DNA from: an uncultured Clostridia bacterium
Lineage (GTDB): Bacteria; Bacillota; Clostridia; UBA1381
Direction of reading: 5' to 3'
Assembly: GCA_934454745.1 (NCBI GenBank)
Contig: CAKSGP010000076.1
Span: forward strand, 1 to 7,205
DNA: 7,205 nucleotides
Shown: positions 1-7,158 of the stretch, piece after piece
Numbering within the stretch: position 1 is the first letter of the stretch
Layout of the letters: each line of letters starts with the position of its first letter
The notes under the pieces: generated by a model
Databases searched by the model: none
What the model saw: only the letters and a program-made list of their open reading frames with translations
Told to the model about the DNA's origin: nothing
Program-made: the position numbers and the translations under genes

Positions 1-1428
1 CATTATTGAAGCATATTCAACAGATTCTTCCTCTGTCATAGCAACCGGCGGCAAAATGTTGTTCTTAACATCATCATATCCGGAAAGCCACGCATCAAGA
101 GTTTTTTGCTGCTGCGGTCTGAAATAATACTGATCTATATAATCCCTTTGCTGAACAAACGGTCCTCCAACCGTTGCTCTGAAATAGTTTCCCATTGCCT
201 GTGCGACAGTCATGCCGTTCGGATTATTATATATGTTGTCAGTATAAACATACTTACCGTCTTTTACATTAAAGCTTTCGCCCTCTATACCGAAATTATA
301 CAAAATACTGCCTTCTTCGCTATATCCGTAATCAAGATATCTTGCTGCCAAAGCCGGATTTTTGCACGATGTTGTTATAGCTACCGAATTAGAACCGGGA
401 TATTTTGATTCAACATTATAATATGTGTTCTTTTCGCCGGTTTTAAGAGAAGTGAACGGCATTCCCTGCATATCAAATTTTTCCCCGCTTTTAGCTTTGT
501 TGTCAAGCCATGTTCCGAGTCCGTTTCCTCCGGTTGCAACCGTAACACCGGTTTTTCCGGTAAGTATATTTGTATCAAGTGCGGCATTATCAACAGACAC
601 AAAATTCGGATCAAGAAGACCTTCGTTGTACCATTTGTGCATAGTTCTTATTGCGTTCTCATAATTCTTCGTTAAAGGACCGTAAGCCACTTTATCGTTT
701 TCAAGATAAAACGCTCCGGCTGCTGAAAAATTACCAAAAAATATATCCATTGAATAAGGATTAAAGCTTAGCGGTTTGTCAGCGCCTTTCTTCTCTTTGA
801 AGGCTTTCAATACCAATTCAAGCTCATCAACACTCTTGGGCATATCCATTCCAAGTTCATCAAGCCAATCGTTTCTAATCATAGTTCCCGTAGAAACCAG
901 CAATCGTTCATCACCGCGAATAAACGGAAATACATAATACTCTCCGTCTGCAGTCTGTACCATTTTGTTTACATCGGGATTTTCGCTCAAATATTTTTTT
1001 AGATTAGGTGCATTTTTTTCTATCAAGTCGCCAAGCGGAAGTATTATTTGTTCCTTAAGGCTTTTTGACGCTCCTCCGTTGTTGTATGTACTCCACTGAT
1101 ACTCAACTATATCAGGCATCTGACCGGATGCAATCAGCAAGCTGAGTGATGTTGTTCCCTGTCCGGCCGCCGGGTGTATATACTCAACCTCCACGCCGGT
1201 TTTTTTCTTAAGTTCCTCAGCAAAAGCTGTTTTTCCGAGATTATCAAAATATGTCGACAGTACAGTATTTTGATTAACCCAATATGTAAGCTTTTGATCT
1301 GTTTTTATCGGATAGCCCGAAAACTCAAATTTTTCGCCGGAATCTGAGCTTGTCTGTGTTCCGCAGCCGCTTAACATAAGCGCTCCTGCGCATACTATAG
1401 CGAACATTTTTACAAACTTAACTTTCAT
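1..1428 (-). CDS. Sugar ABC transporter lipoprotein solute-binding protein (3' end outside window)
   Basis: Extracellular lipid-anchored receptor that captures a sugar or oligosaccharide and hands it to the two permeases encoded just upstream. I translated it directly: 476 codons are open from the ATG at 1428 to position 1 with no stop, so the C-terminus lies beyond the window. Relatives of the LplA/YtcQ type run to roughly 500-550 residues, so most of the protein is here. The N-terminus has Lys2, Lys4 and Lys7, a hydrophobic core at about residues 8-18 and the lipobox LSGC with Cys22 as the lipidated residue, followed by a Ser/Gly-rich linker. Family-like stretches include SGQMPDIVEY (about 101-110) and RNDWLDELGMDMP (about 185-197), a common pattern in family 1 solute-binding proteins. 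The start is supported by AGGAGG at 1437-1442, 8 nt upstream. It lies 34 nt after the permease stop and is the third gene of the operon. The class is confident; the ligand is unknown. Confidence 0.93.
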   Translation of the reverse strand, partial: MKVKFVKMFAIVCAGALMLSGCGTQTSSDSGEKFEFSGYPIKTDQKLTYWVNQNTVLSTYFDNLGKTAFAEELKKKTGVEVEYIHPAAGQGTTSLSLLIASGQMPDIVEYQWSTYNNGGASKSLKEQIILPLGDLIEKNAPNLKKYLSENPDVNKMVQTADGEYYVFPFIRGDERLLVSTGTMIRNDWLDELGMDMPKSVDELELVLKAFKEKKGADKPLSFNPYSMDIFFGNFSAAGAFYLENDKVAYGPLTKNYENAIRTMHKWYNEGLLDPNFVSVDNAALDTNILTGKTGVTVATGGNGLGTWLDNKAKSGEKFDMQGMPFTSLKTGEKNTYYNVESKYPGSNSVAITTSCKNPALAARYLDYGYSEEGSILYNFGIEGESFNVKDGKYVYTDNIYNNPNGMTVAQAMGNYFRATVGGPFVQQRDYIDQYYFRPQQQKTLDAWLSGYDDVKNNILPPVAMTEEESVEYASIM

Positions 1429-1462
1429 AGTTATTTCCTCCTAAAATAAATAAAATATATAA

Positions 1463-2428
1463 TCACCACAAACCATAACCATTGACTTTTTTACTTATAA
1501 CATTTGAACCTATTAAAAAGAATAGATTTATAACAGAATTAAACAAACCGACGGCAGCACTGTACGACCAATCAAGGTTCGTCAAACCTCGGCGATAAAC
1601 ATATGTAGAAACTACATCTGCAACATTCATTGTTGAATCGTTATATAAAAGGAGTATTTTTTCGTAACCGACATTCAATATACTTCCCATACGCATAATA
1701 AGCATAATGACAATCGTCGGGAGAATGCCCGGTATTGTTATATGAATAACTTTCTTTAGTTTGCCGGCTCCGTCAATTTCAGCCGCTTCATACAGCGATG
1801 CATCTATTGCCGTCAATGCAGCGAGATATATTATAGAACCCCAGCCGACTTCTTTCCAAATATTTGATATTACATATATCGGCAAAAAGCAGTTCGGGTG
1901 ATTCAACATAGAGCCTGTAGACCCTGTAATCAAATTATATACCCTACCTATAAGACCGTCATCACTTGTAAAGATATTTATTATTCCGCAAACAACCACG
2001 AGCGATATAAAGTGCGGAATGTATGTGGCATTTTGTATAACCTTGCCGAGTTTTGCACTTTTCAGTTCATTAAGCAAGAGTGCAAGAATAATTGGTGCAG
2101 GAAATCCAAAAATAAAAGAAGACAAACTGATTTTTACGGTATTTATCAAAACAACCTTGCATGACGGTGACCTAAAAAAATCCACAAAATGTTTAAAACC
2201 GACCCAGTCACTCCCGCGGATACCCAAACGCGGACTGTAATCTTGAAATGCCATAAGCAATCCATACATAGGTATATACTTAAATATGACAAAGTACACA
2301 ATAACAGGCAGCATAATAAGGTACAAAGTTTTGTTAATTCCGAAGTCTTTTTTTACCCGTGTGAAAAAATTATCATCGCCAATAGTTCTTGTCATAGATT
2401 TCACTGATTGAATATTTGTCTTTTTCAT
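1463..2428 (-). CDS. Sugar ABC transporter permease, LplB/YteP-like
   Basis: Inner-membrane permease forming one half of a CUT1-type carbohydrate import channel. The 321 residues are normal for the family. About six membrane segments can be seen, near residues 33-53, 97-120, 139-155, 183-206, 235-255 and 289-310. The cytoplasmic EAA loop that docks the ATPase is clear at 214-233, with E214, A215, A216, G220 and the closing IP at 232-233. The N-terminal YIPMYGLLMAFQDY segment (51-64) and the C-terminal NGYGLW end are typical of LplB/YteP relatives. Its ATG overlaps the stop of the preceding permease as ATGA, so translation is probably coupled; a GGAG about 10 nt upstream lies inside that gene. 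No ATPase gene is nearby, so a shared MsmX-like ATPase elsewhere is expected (inference from related B. subtilis systems). Confidence 0.95.
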   Translation of the reverse strand: MKKTNIQSVKSMTRTIGDDNFFTRVKKDFGINKTLYLIMLPVIVYFVIFKYIPMYGLLMAFQDYSPRLGIRGSDWVGFKHFVDFFRSPSCKVVLINTVKISLSSFIFGFPAPIILALLLNELKSAKLGKVIQNATYIPHFISLVVVCGIINIFTSDDGLIGRVYNLITGSTGSMLNHPNCFLPIYVISNIWKEVGWGSIIYLAALTAIDASLYEAAEIDGAGKLKKVIHITIPGILPTIVIMLIMRMGSILNVGYEKILLLYNDSTMNVADVVSTYVYRRGLTNLDWSYSAAVGLFNSVINLFFLIGSNVISKKVNGYGLW

Positions 2429-3330
2429 CCCTTAACCGCTCCTATCATTACACCTTTTGTAAAGTACTTCTGCAAAAATGGATATACACACAATATTGGT
2501 ACTGTGGCATAAATTATAGTTGCATATTTTATAGACTCACCTATAGCTTCCTGATCCAACGCCGATGCGTTTGCCATCGAATTGGTATCATTTGATATAA
2601 GTATCTCTCTCAAGACCAACTGCAACGGATACTTGCTTCGACTCTTGAGATATATTGAAGCATCAAACCACGAATTCCAATGCGCAACAGCATAATAAAG
2701 CACCATAACTGCAATTATTGCCTTTGATAGCGGCAAAATTACTTGAAACAATATACGAATATGACCTGCGCCGTCTATCTTTGCCGCTTCTTCAAGGCTC
2801 ACAGGAACTCCCTCAAATGATGTACGCATAACAATCATATTATACACATTTATTGTTCCGGGAAGAATAAGCGCCCACAACGAATCATAAAGTTTGAGAG
2901 ATTGCGACACCAACAAATATGTAGGTATCATACCACCGCCGAAAAACATAGTAAAAACTATCATACCTGTAAATAACTTATTCCACATAACATTTCTTCG
3001 TGAAAGAACATATGCGCAAAGAGATGTAAACAGAATGTTTATAGAAACGCCAACCAATACTATAAAAATACTGTTTATGTACGAGCTGGTAATCAGCGGA
3101 TGGGAAAGCATCTTTTTATATGCTTGTATATTGAACCCCATAGGTGCAAGTAATACTCCATTGCTCCGCTGCAACATCATTGAATCACTTAAAGAACCAC
3201 ACAACACATACCACATAGGATACAACATACAAACAGAAAGTATTAATAAAAAACAAACATTAAAAACATTAAACACCTTTTCTCCGTTACTCTCCCTGTA
3301 TGCCATTCCTCTTGATTTGACTTTTTTCAT
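2425..3330 (-). CDS. Sugar ABC transporter permease, LplC/YtcP-like
   Basis: Second membrane subunit of the carbohydrate importer and first gene of the operon. From the ATG at 3330 it has 301 residues, the usual length. The frame stays open upstream to ATGs at 3378 and 3402. I prefer 3330 because AGGA at 3340-3343 sits 9 nt upstream, because MKKVKSRG...NGEKVFNVFN is how family members usually begin, and because the 3402 ATG would lie only about 5 nt past the predicted transcription start. Membrane segments lie near residues 22-45, 84-107, 119-141, 150-168, 200-220 and 269-288. The EAA loop is at 181-200 (E181, A182, A183, G187, closing LP at 199-200). The C-terminal KYFTKGVMIGAVKG is a signature of the LplC/YtcP group. 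The stop overlaps the next start by four bases. Confidence 0.94.
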   Translation of the reverse strand: MKKVKSRGMAYRESNGEKVFNVFNVCFLLILSVCMLYPMWYVLCGSLSDSMMLQRSNGVLLAPMGFNIQAYKKMLSHPLITSSYINSIFIVLVGVSINILFTSLCAYVLSRRNVMWNKLFTGMIVFTMFFGGGMIPTYLLVSQSLKLYDSLWALILPGTINVYNMIVMRTSFEGVPVSLEEAAKIDGAGHIRILFQVILPLSKAIIAVMVLYYAVAHWNSWFDASIYLKSRSKYPLQLVLREILISNDTNSMANASALDQEAIGESIKYATIIYATVPILCVYPFLQKYFTKGVMIGAVKG

Positions 3331-3371
3331 CTGCTCAATTCCTTTCTTGTTGCCTTCGTTATTGTAACTTT

Positions 3372-3386
3372 TTAACATATTCTCAT
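3372..3386 (-). other. Four-codon leader mini-ORF (MRIC) with a strong ribosome site
   Basis: In the leader of the importer operon, GGAGG at 3393-3397 is followed after 6 nt by ATG AGA ATA TGT TAA. This is the best ribosome site of the operon, yet it serves a four-residue frame that ends 41 nt before the probable start of the first permease, in a different frame. It could be a regulatory or coupling leader peptide, or GGAGG could instead serve the permease-frame ATG at 3378, although that spacing (about 14 nt) is long. The site itself is directly visible; translation and any role are inference. Confidence 0.35.
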
Positions 3387-3413
3387 AACACACCTCCACC
3401 ATTCTTTAATATA

Positions 3414-3442
3414 ATTATACAAAACCGACAATTAATTTACAA
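3414..3442 (-). promoter_or_regulatory. Sigma-A-type promoter of the importer operon
   Basis: The minus strand reads TTGTAA (3437-3442), then 17 nt, then a perfect TATAAT (3414-3419). Transcription would begin near 3407 and give a leader of about 77 nt before the permease ATG at 3330. Three TTGT words (3427-3449) surround the -35 box. A weaker TTGACG/CAGAAT pair with 17-nt spacing lies upstream at 3512-3540. Confidence 0.7.
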
Positions 3443-3576
3443 TAGACAACTTTATAAATGTTGGTAGGATTTATAACACCTATAGCCTTGTAACGATGGT
3501 TGTTAAACCTTATTCTGCAAAAATGTTCTTTGTTCGTCAATATGTGTTTAATTCCATTTTGACTAAGCCTCAAATA

Positions 3577-4371
3577 CTACTTATATACTATAAAACCATT
3601 GCCGACAATTTGTGATGATTCTGAAAATATTATAAAGGCTTTATCGTCAACTTTCAAAATTGTCTTTTGAAATTTTTCGACTTCGTTTTCTTTAAGCGCA
3701 CATATAAGTGCATTTTTGCTTGTTTGAGTATATGCGCCTATTGCATTGATTATCGTGACCCCCTGCGTCGAATTAGATATCAAATGTTTTGCAATATTAT
3801 TGCCGTAATCGGTAACCACAAACGCCAATTTGGATATGTTCAGCTTTGATATAAGCCAATTTATTGCATACGATGATATAAAAAGCGAGATGGCACCATA
3901 CAATGCAAATTCAACTCTTTTGAAAACAAGCAGAGATACGAATATAACCGCCGCATCAATCATCAAAAGCAGGCTGCCGATTTTTGCACGAGGGAAAGCG
4001 CATTGGAGAAGCCGGCTGATGATATCCGTTCCGCCGGTCGAGGCACCTTCTACAAATGTCAAACCGGTACCCACTCCGTAAACAACCGAACCAATTACAG
4101 TTGCCAAGAAAATATCATTTGTAATTGGCGGAACATATGTAAAGAGCTGAACAAACATTGATAATAACGCTACACACAAAACAGTATCAAATACAAATCC
4201 TTTGCCTATAAACTTCATTGCCAAAACCAGCAAAATTATGTTTAACGATGCAATTGAAAATCCGGGTGCAATGCCGAATGTAAGGTACATAATCGTTGAA
4301 ATGCCGGAAATCCCGCCGTTTACCATTTTGTTTGGCGCATAAAACACACTGATTGCAAATGCAACCATCAT
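3577..4371 (-). CDS. YitT-family membrane protein (DUF161 plus DUF2179), N-terminus disrupted by a frame change
   Basis: Multi-pass membrane protein of the YitT family, whose biochemical role is not firmly established. The frame given starts at an internal ATG and has 264 residues. Landmarks are APNKMVNGGISGIS (about 12-25), the conserved GASTGGTDII (109-118), about five hydrophobic helices up to residue ~175, and a C-terminal soluble DUF2179 domain with GVTIINAIGAYT (204-215) and a final FIVYK. There is no ribosome site before ATG 4371 or 4368, and the first membrane helix is cut in half. The missing half (KKYIVIVFGI) is encoded in the same frame just upstream, but without any ATG, GTG or TTG. 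A proper ribosome site and GTG at 4412 lie one frame away. Joining them would give 278 residues, the usual size. It may be a gene with a -1 slip, a recent pseudogene or a sequencing indel. Confidence 0.85.
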   Translation of the reverse strand: MMVAFAISVFYAPNKMVNGGISGISTIMYLTFGIAPGFSIASLNIILLVLAMKFIGKGFVFDTVLCVALLSMFVQLFTYVPPITNDIFLATVIGSVVYGVGTGLTFVEGASTGGTDIISRLLQCAFPRAKIGSLLLMIDAAVIFVSLLVFKRVEFALYGAISLFISSYAINWLISKLNISKLAFVVTDYGNNIAKHLISNSTQGVTIINAIGAYTQTSKNALICALKENEVEKFQKTILKVDDKAFIIFSESSQIVGNGFIVYK

Positions 4372-4382
4372 TATGCCAAATA

Positions 4383-4423
4383 CTATAACAATATATTTTT
4401 TGCTGTTTTCACATTGTTCTCCT
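4383..4423 (-). other. YitT start region: ribosome site, GTG start and A6 slip site in another frame
   Basis: AGGAG at 4419-4423 is followed after 6 nt by GTG at 4412, then AAA ACA GCA AAA AAT ATA TTG TTA TAG: nine codons and a stop at 4383. The run of six A (4396-4401) reads A AAA AAT in this frame, which fits the heptamer pattern of -1 ribosomal slippage. A step back by one base, or one extra A added by RNA polymerase, enters the YitT frame exactly and restores the family-like start MKTAKKYIVIVFGIMM. An ATG immediately followed by TGA also sits at 4414. The frame arithmetic is seen directly; the mechanism is inference. Confidence 0.6.
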
Positions 4424-4455
4424 CTCTGTCGTTGAATGTCGGATATTCCGTATAT

Positions 4456-4489
4456 AAAAATCCGGCGGTGATTATCCTTATCCTACCGC
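4456..4489 (-). terminator. Weak candidate terminator after the alpha-galactosidase gene
   Basis: Read on the minus strand, GCGGT (4489-4485) can pair with ACCGC (4469-4465) around a 15-nt loop, and a run of five T follows at 4460-4456, four bases below the stem. The stem is short and the loop large, so termination may be partial and YitT could be reached by read-through. Confidence 0.3.
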
Positions 4490-4518
4490 TCAACACAATG
4501 GTAACAATAATATAAAAT

Positions 4519-6516
4519 TCATTGAACTTTGAATACAAAGGCAGATTTCGGTGGTATTGATGTTTTTAAACTATCCTCAACTATTTCAAATTTTATATTA
4601 TTGTCAAACGGATATGCTGCATTAACACATTTGCTTCCGCCCAAAGGCACACAAAAATCCCTGTTGATATGATCAAGATTGCCAATAACGATATAAGTGA
4701 AATTCTGCGTTCTGTAGCCATACGCCAACACCTTATCTTCAAAATTCATCACACCGCACGGGTAAAACGGAATGAGATAAGGTATCTCAGCCCGTATGGT
4801 TTTGTAAAAAGCTATTCCATCTTTCAACACCTTCATTTGCTCTTTACTCAAAAGATGTGTTTCTGCGGAAATTGCCGGTCGCTTGAACATAGCATTTATT
4901 ATGTTAAATGCTATTTCGGAGGCAGTGTGTTGCCGCATAGGCAGAACCCAAACCTGCGCCTGCTGCGGGATAACTGCAGTTCCCGACATTGCTGAAATAA
5001 CCGCCGTGGTTTCGTAATCAGTGGCGTCCGAAGTGGATTGCACAGAAAAATGTGAAAGAGATGCGTAATCCATTCGCATTCCACCGCTTGCACAGTTTTC
5101 AATAATCAAGCTAGGGTATCGTTCATACAGACTGTCAATCCAGTTAAGATATGCTGCTTGGTGCTGCATGAGTCCATCGCCGAAACTGTCGGAATTGACC
5201 TCTGTTCCGACACCGCCGTCTATGTTATAGTCAAACTTAAAATATTCAATTCCCAACTCGTTTACAAGACGGTCAACAACCCCATTCAAAAAATCAATTA
5301 CCCGAGGACATCTAAAGTCAAAGTGATAACGCCCGTGGTCGATTATGCGCTTGCCGTGCCGCGTGAAGAAACATTCGTCTGAAAATTGATTTAATATAGG
5401 ACAGTGTATGCCCATACTCTCGGGCTCGAGCCAAATCCCGGGTTTCATACCTTTGCTGCGAATATAATCAAAAACTTCTTTTATTCCGTTGGGAAAGCGT
5501 TTGTCACAAACCTGCCATTCGCCTACCGTTTCCCACCATGTTCCGTCAGCATACCACCCAGCGTCCATACAATATATTTCCGCACCTATTTCGGACGCAG
5601 CATCAATAACGGGTATTTCAAGTGCAGTTGTCGGATTCGCTTTAAGGCAATTCATATAATCATTAAAAACAAGAGGCAAACTTACATCCACCGGACTTTG
5701 ATATGCAATTTCACGACGATATTTTGTTATTTCTTCAATCGCCTCGTTGAATGTATCGGCAAATACAATAGCTGCAGTAACAGTTTTAAAACATTCTCCC
5801 GGCCTTAGGTTTTTCCACCAACCGTTTTCCTGCTCAGACGGTCCCGATAACTTGAGATAATTCTCATCTTTGATATCACTTATTTCAAAATTCCACGAAC
5901 CATTGTGTTCTATCTGCCAGAAAATACTTTCACTTGAATTTTCTATAAATCCCATAGGCATAAACTCTTTGGTTGACCACGTCCCGGTGTTGGAGATGCA
6001 AACCCTTTTGGTTGAAGCTTCATTTATATGATTGTACCCCAATTCCAGAGGCGCATATTCACGCCACTCAAGTTCTCGGCACCAAGCGTTATGGCATAGC
6101 CAAATCTTGTCAATGCCAAATCCGTACATGCAAAATGAGCTGACATACTCAAGTCCGATATCCTCGGCACAAACATTTTCAATCTCAGCAAACGAACGCA
6201 CGGCGGCCGTTTCTCCAAAAAAGACATAGTGTTGCCTTACGCGCAGTTTACCATTTTCAAGAGTAAGTATAATCTCATTGTCTTTTTCACAATGTGAAAC
6301 ATATCTTAAAGAGGCGGAAAGGGAACTTCCAATATGTTTTGCCCCGTGGTGTTCGTCCGGATTTTCTCCGGTTGCAAATACTTCAATCGGACAAAAAAGG
6401 TTGTCCGAATTTACTTTTTTGCTTTTTTTGCCGATATATGCCAGCCCGATTCTTCCTTGCTCATCTATAACAAACGATATATATATATTATTTTTGAAAA
6501 AAATTAATTGTTTCAT
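4519..6516 (-). CDS. Alpha-galactosidase-like glycoside hydrolase, GH36 type
   Basis: Retaining glycoside hydrolase expected to release terminal alpha-linked galactose from oligosaccharides. It has no signal peptide, so it should act in the cytoplasm on imported sugar. The 665 residues follow the GH36 plan: an N-terminal beta-sandwich (to about 270), a TIM barrel (about 280-575) and a C-terminal beta domain. Motifs are CMDAGWY (316-322, cf. DDGW), GIWLEPESM (360-368, cf. WFEPEM), YFKFDYN with the presumed nucleophile D429 (cf. KWDMN), ENCASGG (473-479) and TSDATD (495-500), which carries the presumed acid/base at D497. The start is supported by GGAGG at 6524-6528, 7 nt upstream. The active-site words differ from the best-known GH36 enzymes, so the exact sugar may be another alpha-galactoside or a modified galactose. 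It lies downstream of the lacZ remnant and could share its transcript; I see no clear promoter of its own. Confidence 0.9.
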   Translation of the reverse strand: MKQLIFFKNNIYISFVIDEQGRIGLAYIGKKSKKVNSDNLFCPIEVFATGENPDEHHGAKHIGSSLSASLRYVSHCEKDNEIILTLENGKLRVRQHYVFFGETAAVRSFAEIENVCAEDIGLEYVSSFCMYGFGIDKIWLCHNAWCRELEWREYAPLELGYNHINEASTKRVCISNTGTWSTKEFMPMGFIENSSESIFWQIEHNGSWNFEISDIKDENYLKLSGPSEQENGWWKNLRPGECFKTVTAAIVFADTFNEAIEEITKYRREIAYQSPVDVSLPLVFNDYMNCLKANPTTALEIPVIDAASEIGAEIYCMDAGWYADGTWWETVGEWQVCDKRFPNGIKEVFDYIRSKGMKPGIWLEPESMGIHCPILNQFSDECFFTRHGKRIIDHGRYHFDFRCPRVIDFLNGVVDRLVNELGIEYFKFDYNIDGGVGTEVNSDSFGDGLMQHQAAYLNWIDSLYERYPSLIIENCASGGMRMDYASLSHFSVQSTSDATDYETTAVISAMSGTAVIPQQAQVWVLPMRQHTASEIAFNIINAMFKRPAISAETHLLSKEQMKVLKDGIAFYKTIRAEIPYLIPFYPCGVMNFEDKVLAYGYRTQNFTYIVIGNLDHINRDFCVPLGGSKCVNAAYPFDNNIKFEIVEDSLKTSIPPKSAFVFKVQ

Positions 6517-6696
6517 TTTTGTTCCTCCGATATATTATTAAATCCTGCAAAAACTTTGATTGCCGCCTTTACACTTTCATCATATCATCATCACAGCAAC
6601 ACCCGCAGCTCCGCATCCTGCGACAATTACACCGTATCTGCCGAAAAACGAAATCTCGTTTTCATAGTTATAGATGCCATCGTATCCGCTCTCTAT
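6513..6696 (-). pseudogene. Relic ORF between lacZ and the alpha-galactosidase, oxidoreductase-like N-terminus
   Basis: Right after the lacZ stop, and in the same frame, 38 sense codons run to a TGA at 6580. They contain EISFFGRYGVIVAGCGAAG, whose VIVAGxGxxG resembles the nucleotide-binding start of FAD-dependent oxidoreductases (usual form YDVIVxGGGPAG). The frame breaks in an ATGATGATATGATG stretch. The adjacent frame is then open from 6584 as YDESVKAAIKVFAGFNNISE and on to a TGA at 6513 that overlaps the galactosidase ATG as ATGA. Joined by one base shift this makes about 60 residues, far too short for an oxidoreductase of 400 or more. There is no in-frame ATG near the beginning; an ATC at 6675 sits where a start might once have been. 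The best reading is a gene with most of its body deleted. A small, frame-shifted, unknown gene is the alternative. The family resemblance is by eye only. Confidence 0.4.
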
Positions 6697-7158
6697 TTAT
6701 TTTATATAAAACTCAAAATTAATCTCTTTTTCATCTATCCTATATTTTTGGGCAAGCTGCGGTCCGCAGCTGTTTGAACCGATGCCGGACACCGCATAAT
6801 CAATACGAGTATGCGTCTTTCCGTCGGATTTAAGCTCATCTGTGTGAGTTGCCTCAGTAAGTGCCTCAGAGGTGTATGACGAAACACTGAATTCAAACTC
6901 ATCATCAGTCACAAATGCTATACCGTTGTTCATAGTGAGCATTCTCGCCTTAAAGTGATTGCCGTGTTCCTGCGGATACACATAATTTACATACTCATTA
7001 CCCGCACTGCTTTCATAAAGTCCCATTTTTGCGTGAAGATTCATATCGCAGTAGTTTTCTACATTGCCGAGAGCATAATATGTAAATTTTTCATTTTCTG
7101 TTGGAAAAGTAAATTCATATCCTATTCTCGGCAGATATATTTCGCTGTCCAGTAACAT
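6697..7158 (-). pseudogene. lacZ: Beta-galactosidase (GH2, LacZ) C-terminal fragment
   Basis: The 153 residues match the end of the last beta-sandwich domain (Bgal_small_N) of LacZ. LPRIGYEF (9-16) corresponds to E. coli PRIGLN, GNVENYCD (31-38) to GPQENYPD, YPQEHG (61-66) to FPSENG, and GIGSNSCGP (125-133) to GIGGDDSWSP. The tail ends in EFYIK at the natural LacZ terminus. The catalytic residues of GH2 lie far upstream and are not in the window. The ATG at 7158 is directly preceded by TAA in the same frame, with two more stops before the window edge, and it has no good ribosome site, so it is probably not a true start. Either the gene is split by a one-base indel near 7160 or only its 3' end survives. 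GSNSCGP in place of the E. coli tryptophan segment is, as I recall, usual for clostridial LacZ and is not a defect. Confidence 0.75.

Noticed and set aside
106..664. Plus-strand open frames over the solute-binding protein gene, with similar ones elsewhere
   Set aside because: They lie opposite well-supported minus-strand genes, lack ribosome sites and show no protein-like domain pattern.
2425..3402. Start of the first permease at ATG 3402
   Set aside because: It would give a leader of only about 5 nt after the predicted promoter, has no ribosome site, and adds 24 residues not typical of the family; ATG 3330 fits better.
3498..3509. GGTT-GTTA-AACC hairpin downstream of YitT as a terminator
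   Set aside because: The stem has only four base pairs and no T run follows on the minus strand.
3512..3540. TTGACG-17-CAGAAT as a second promoter of the importer operon
   Set aside because: The -10 box is poor next to the perfect TATAAT downstream; it is kept only as a remark.
6481..6500. AT-rich run atatatatta near the alpha-galactosidase start as a promoter or repeat
   Set aside because: It lies inside the coding region (the minus-strand codons encode NNIYIS) and fits normal coding use.
6517..6560. TAATAT-like -10 box just before the alpha-galactosidase gene
   Set aside because: No acceptable -35 hexamer stands 16-18 nt upstream, and the region is simply AT-rich.
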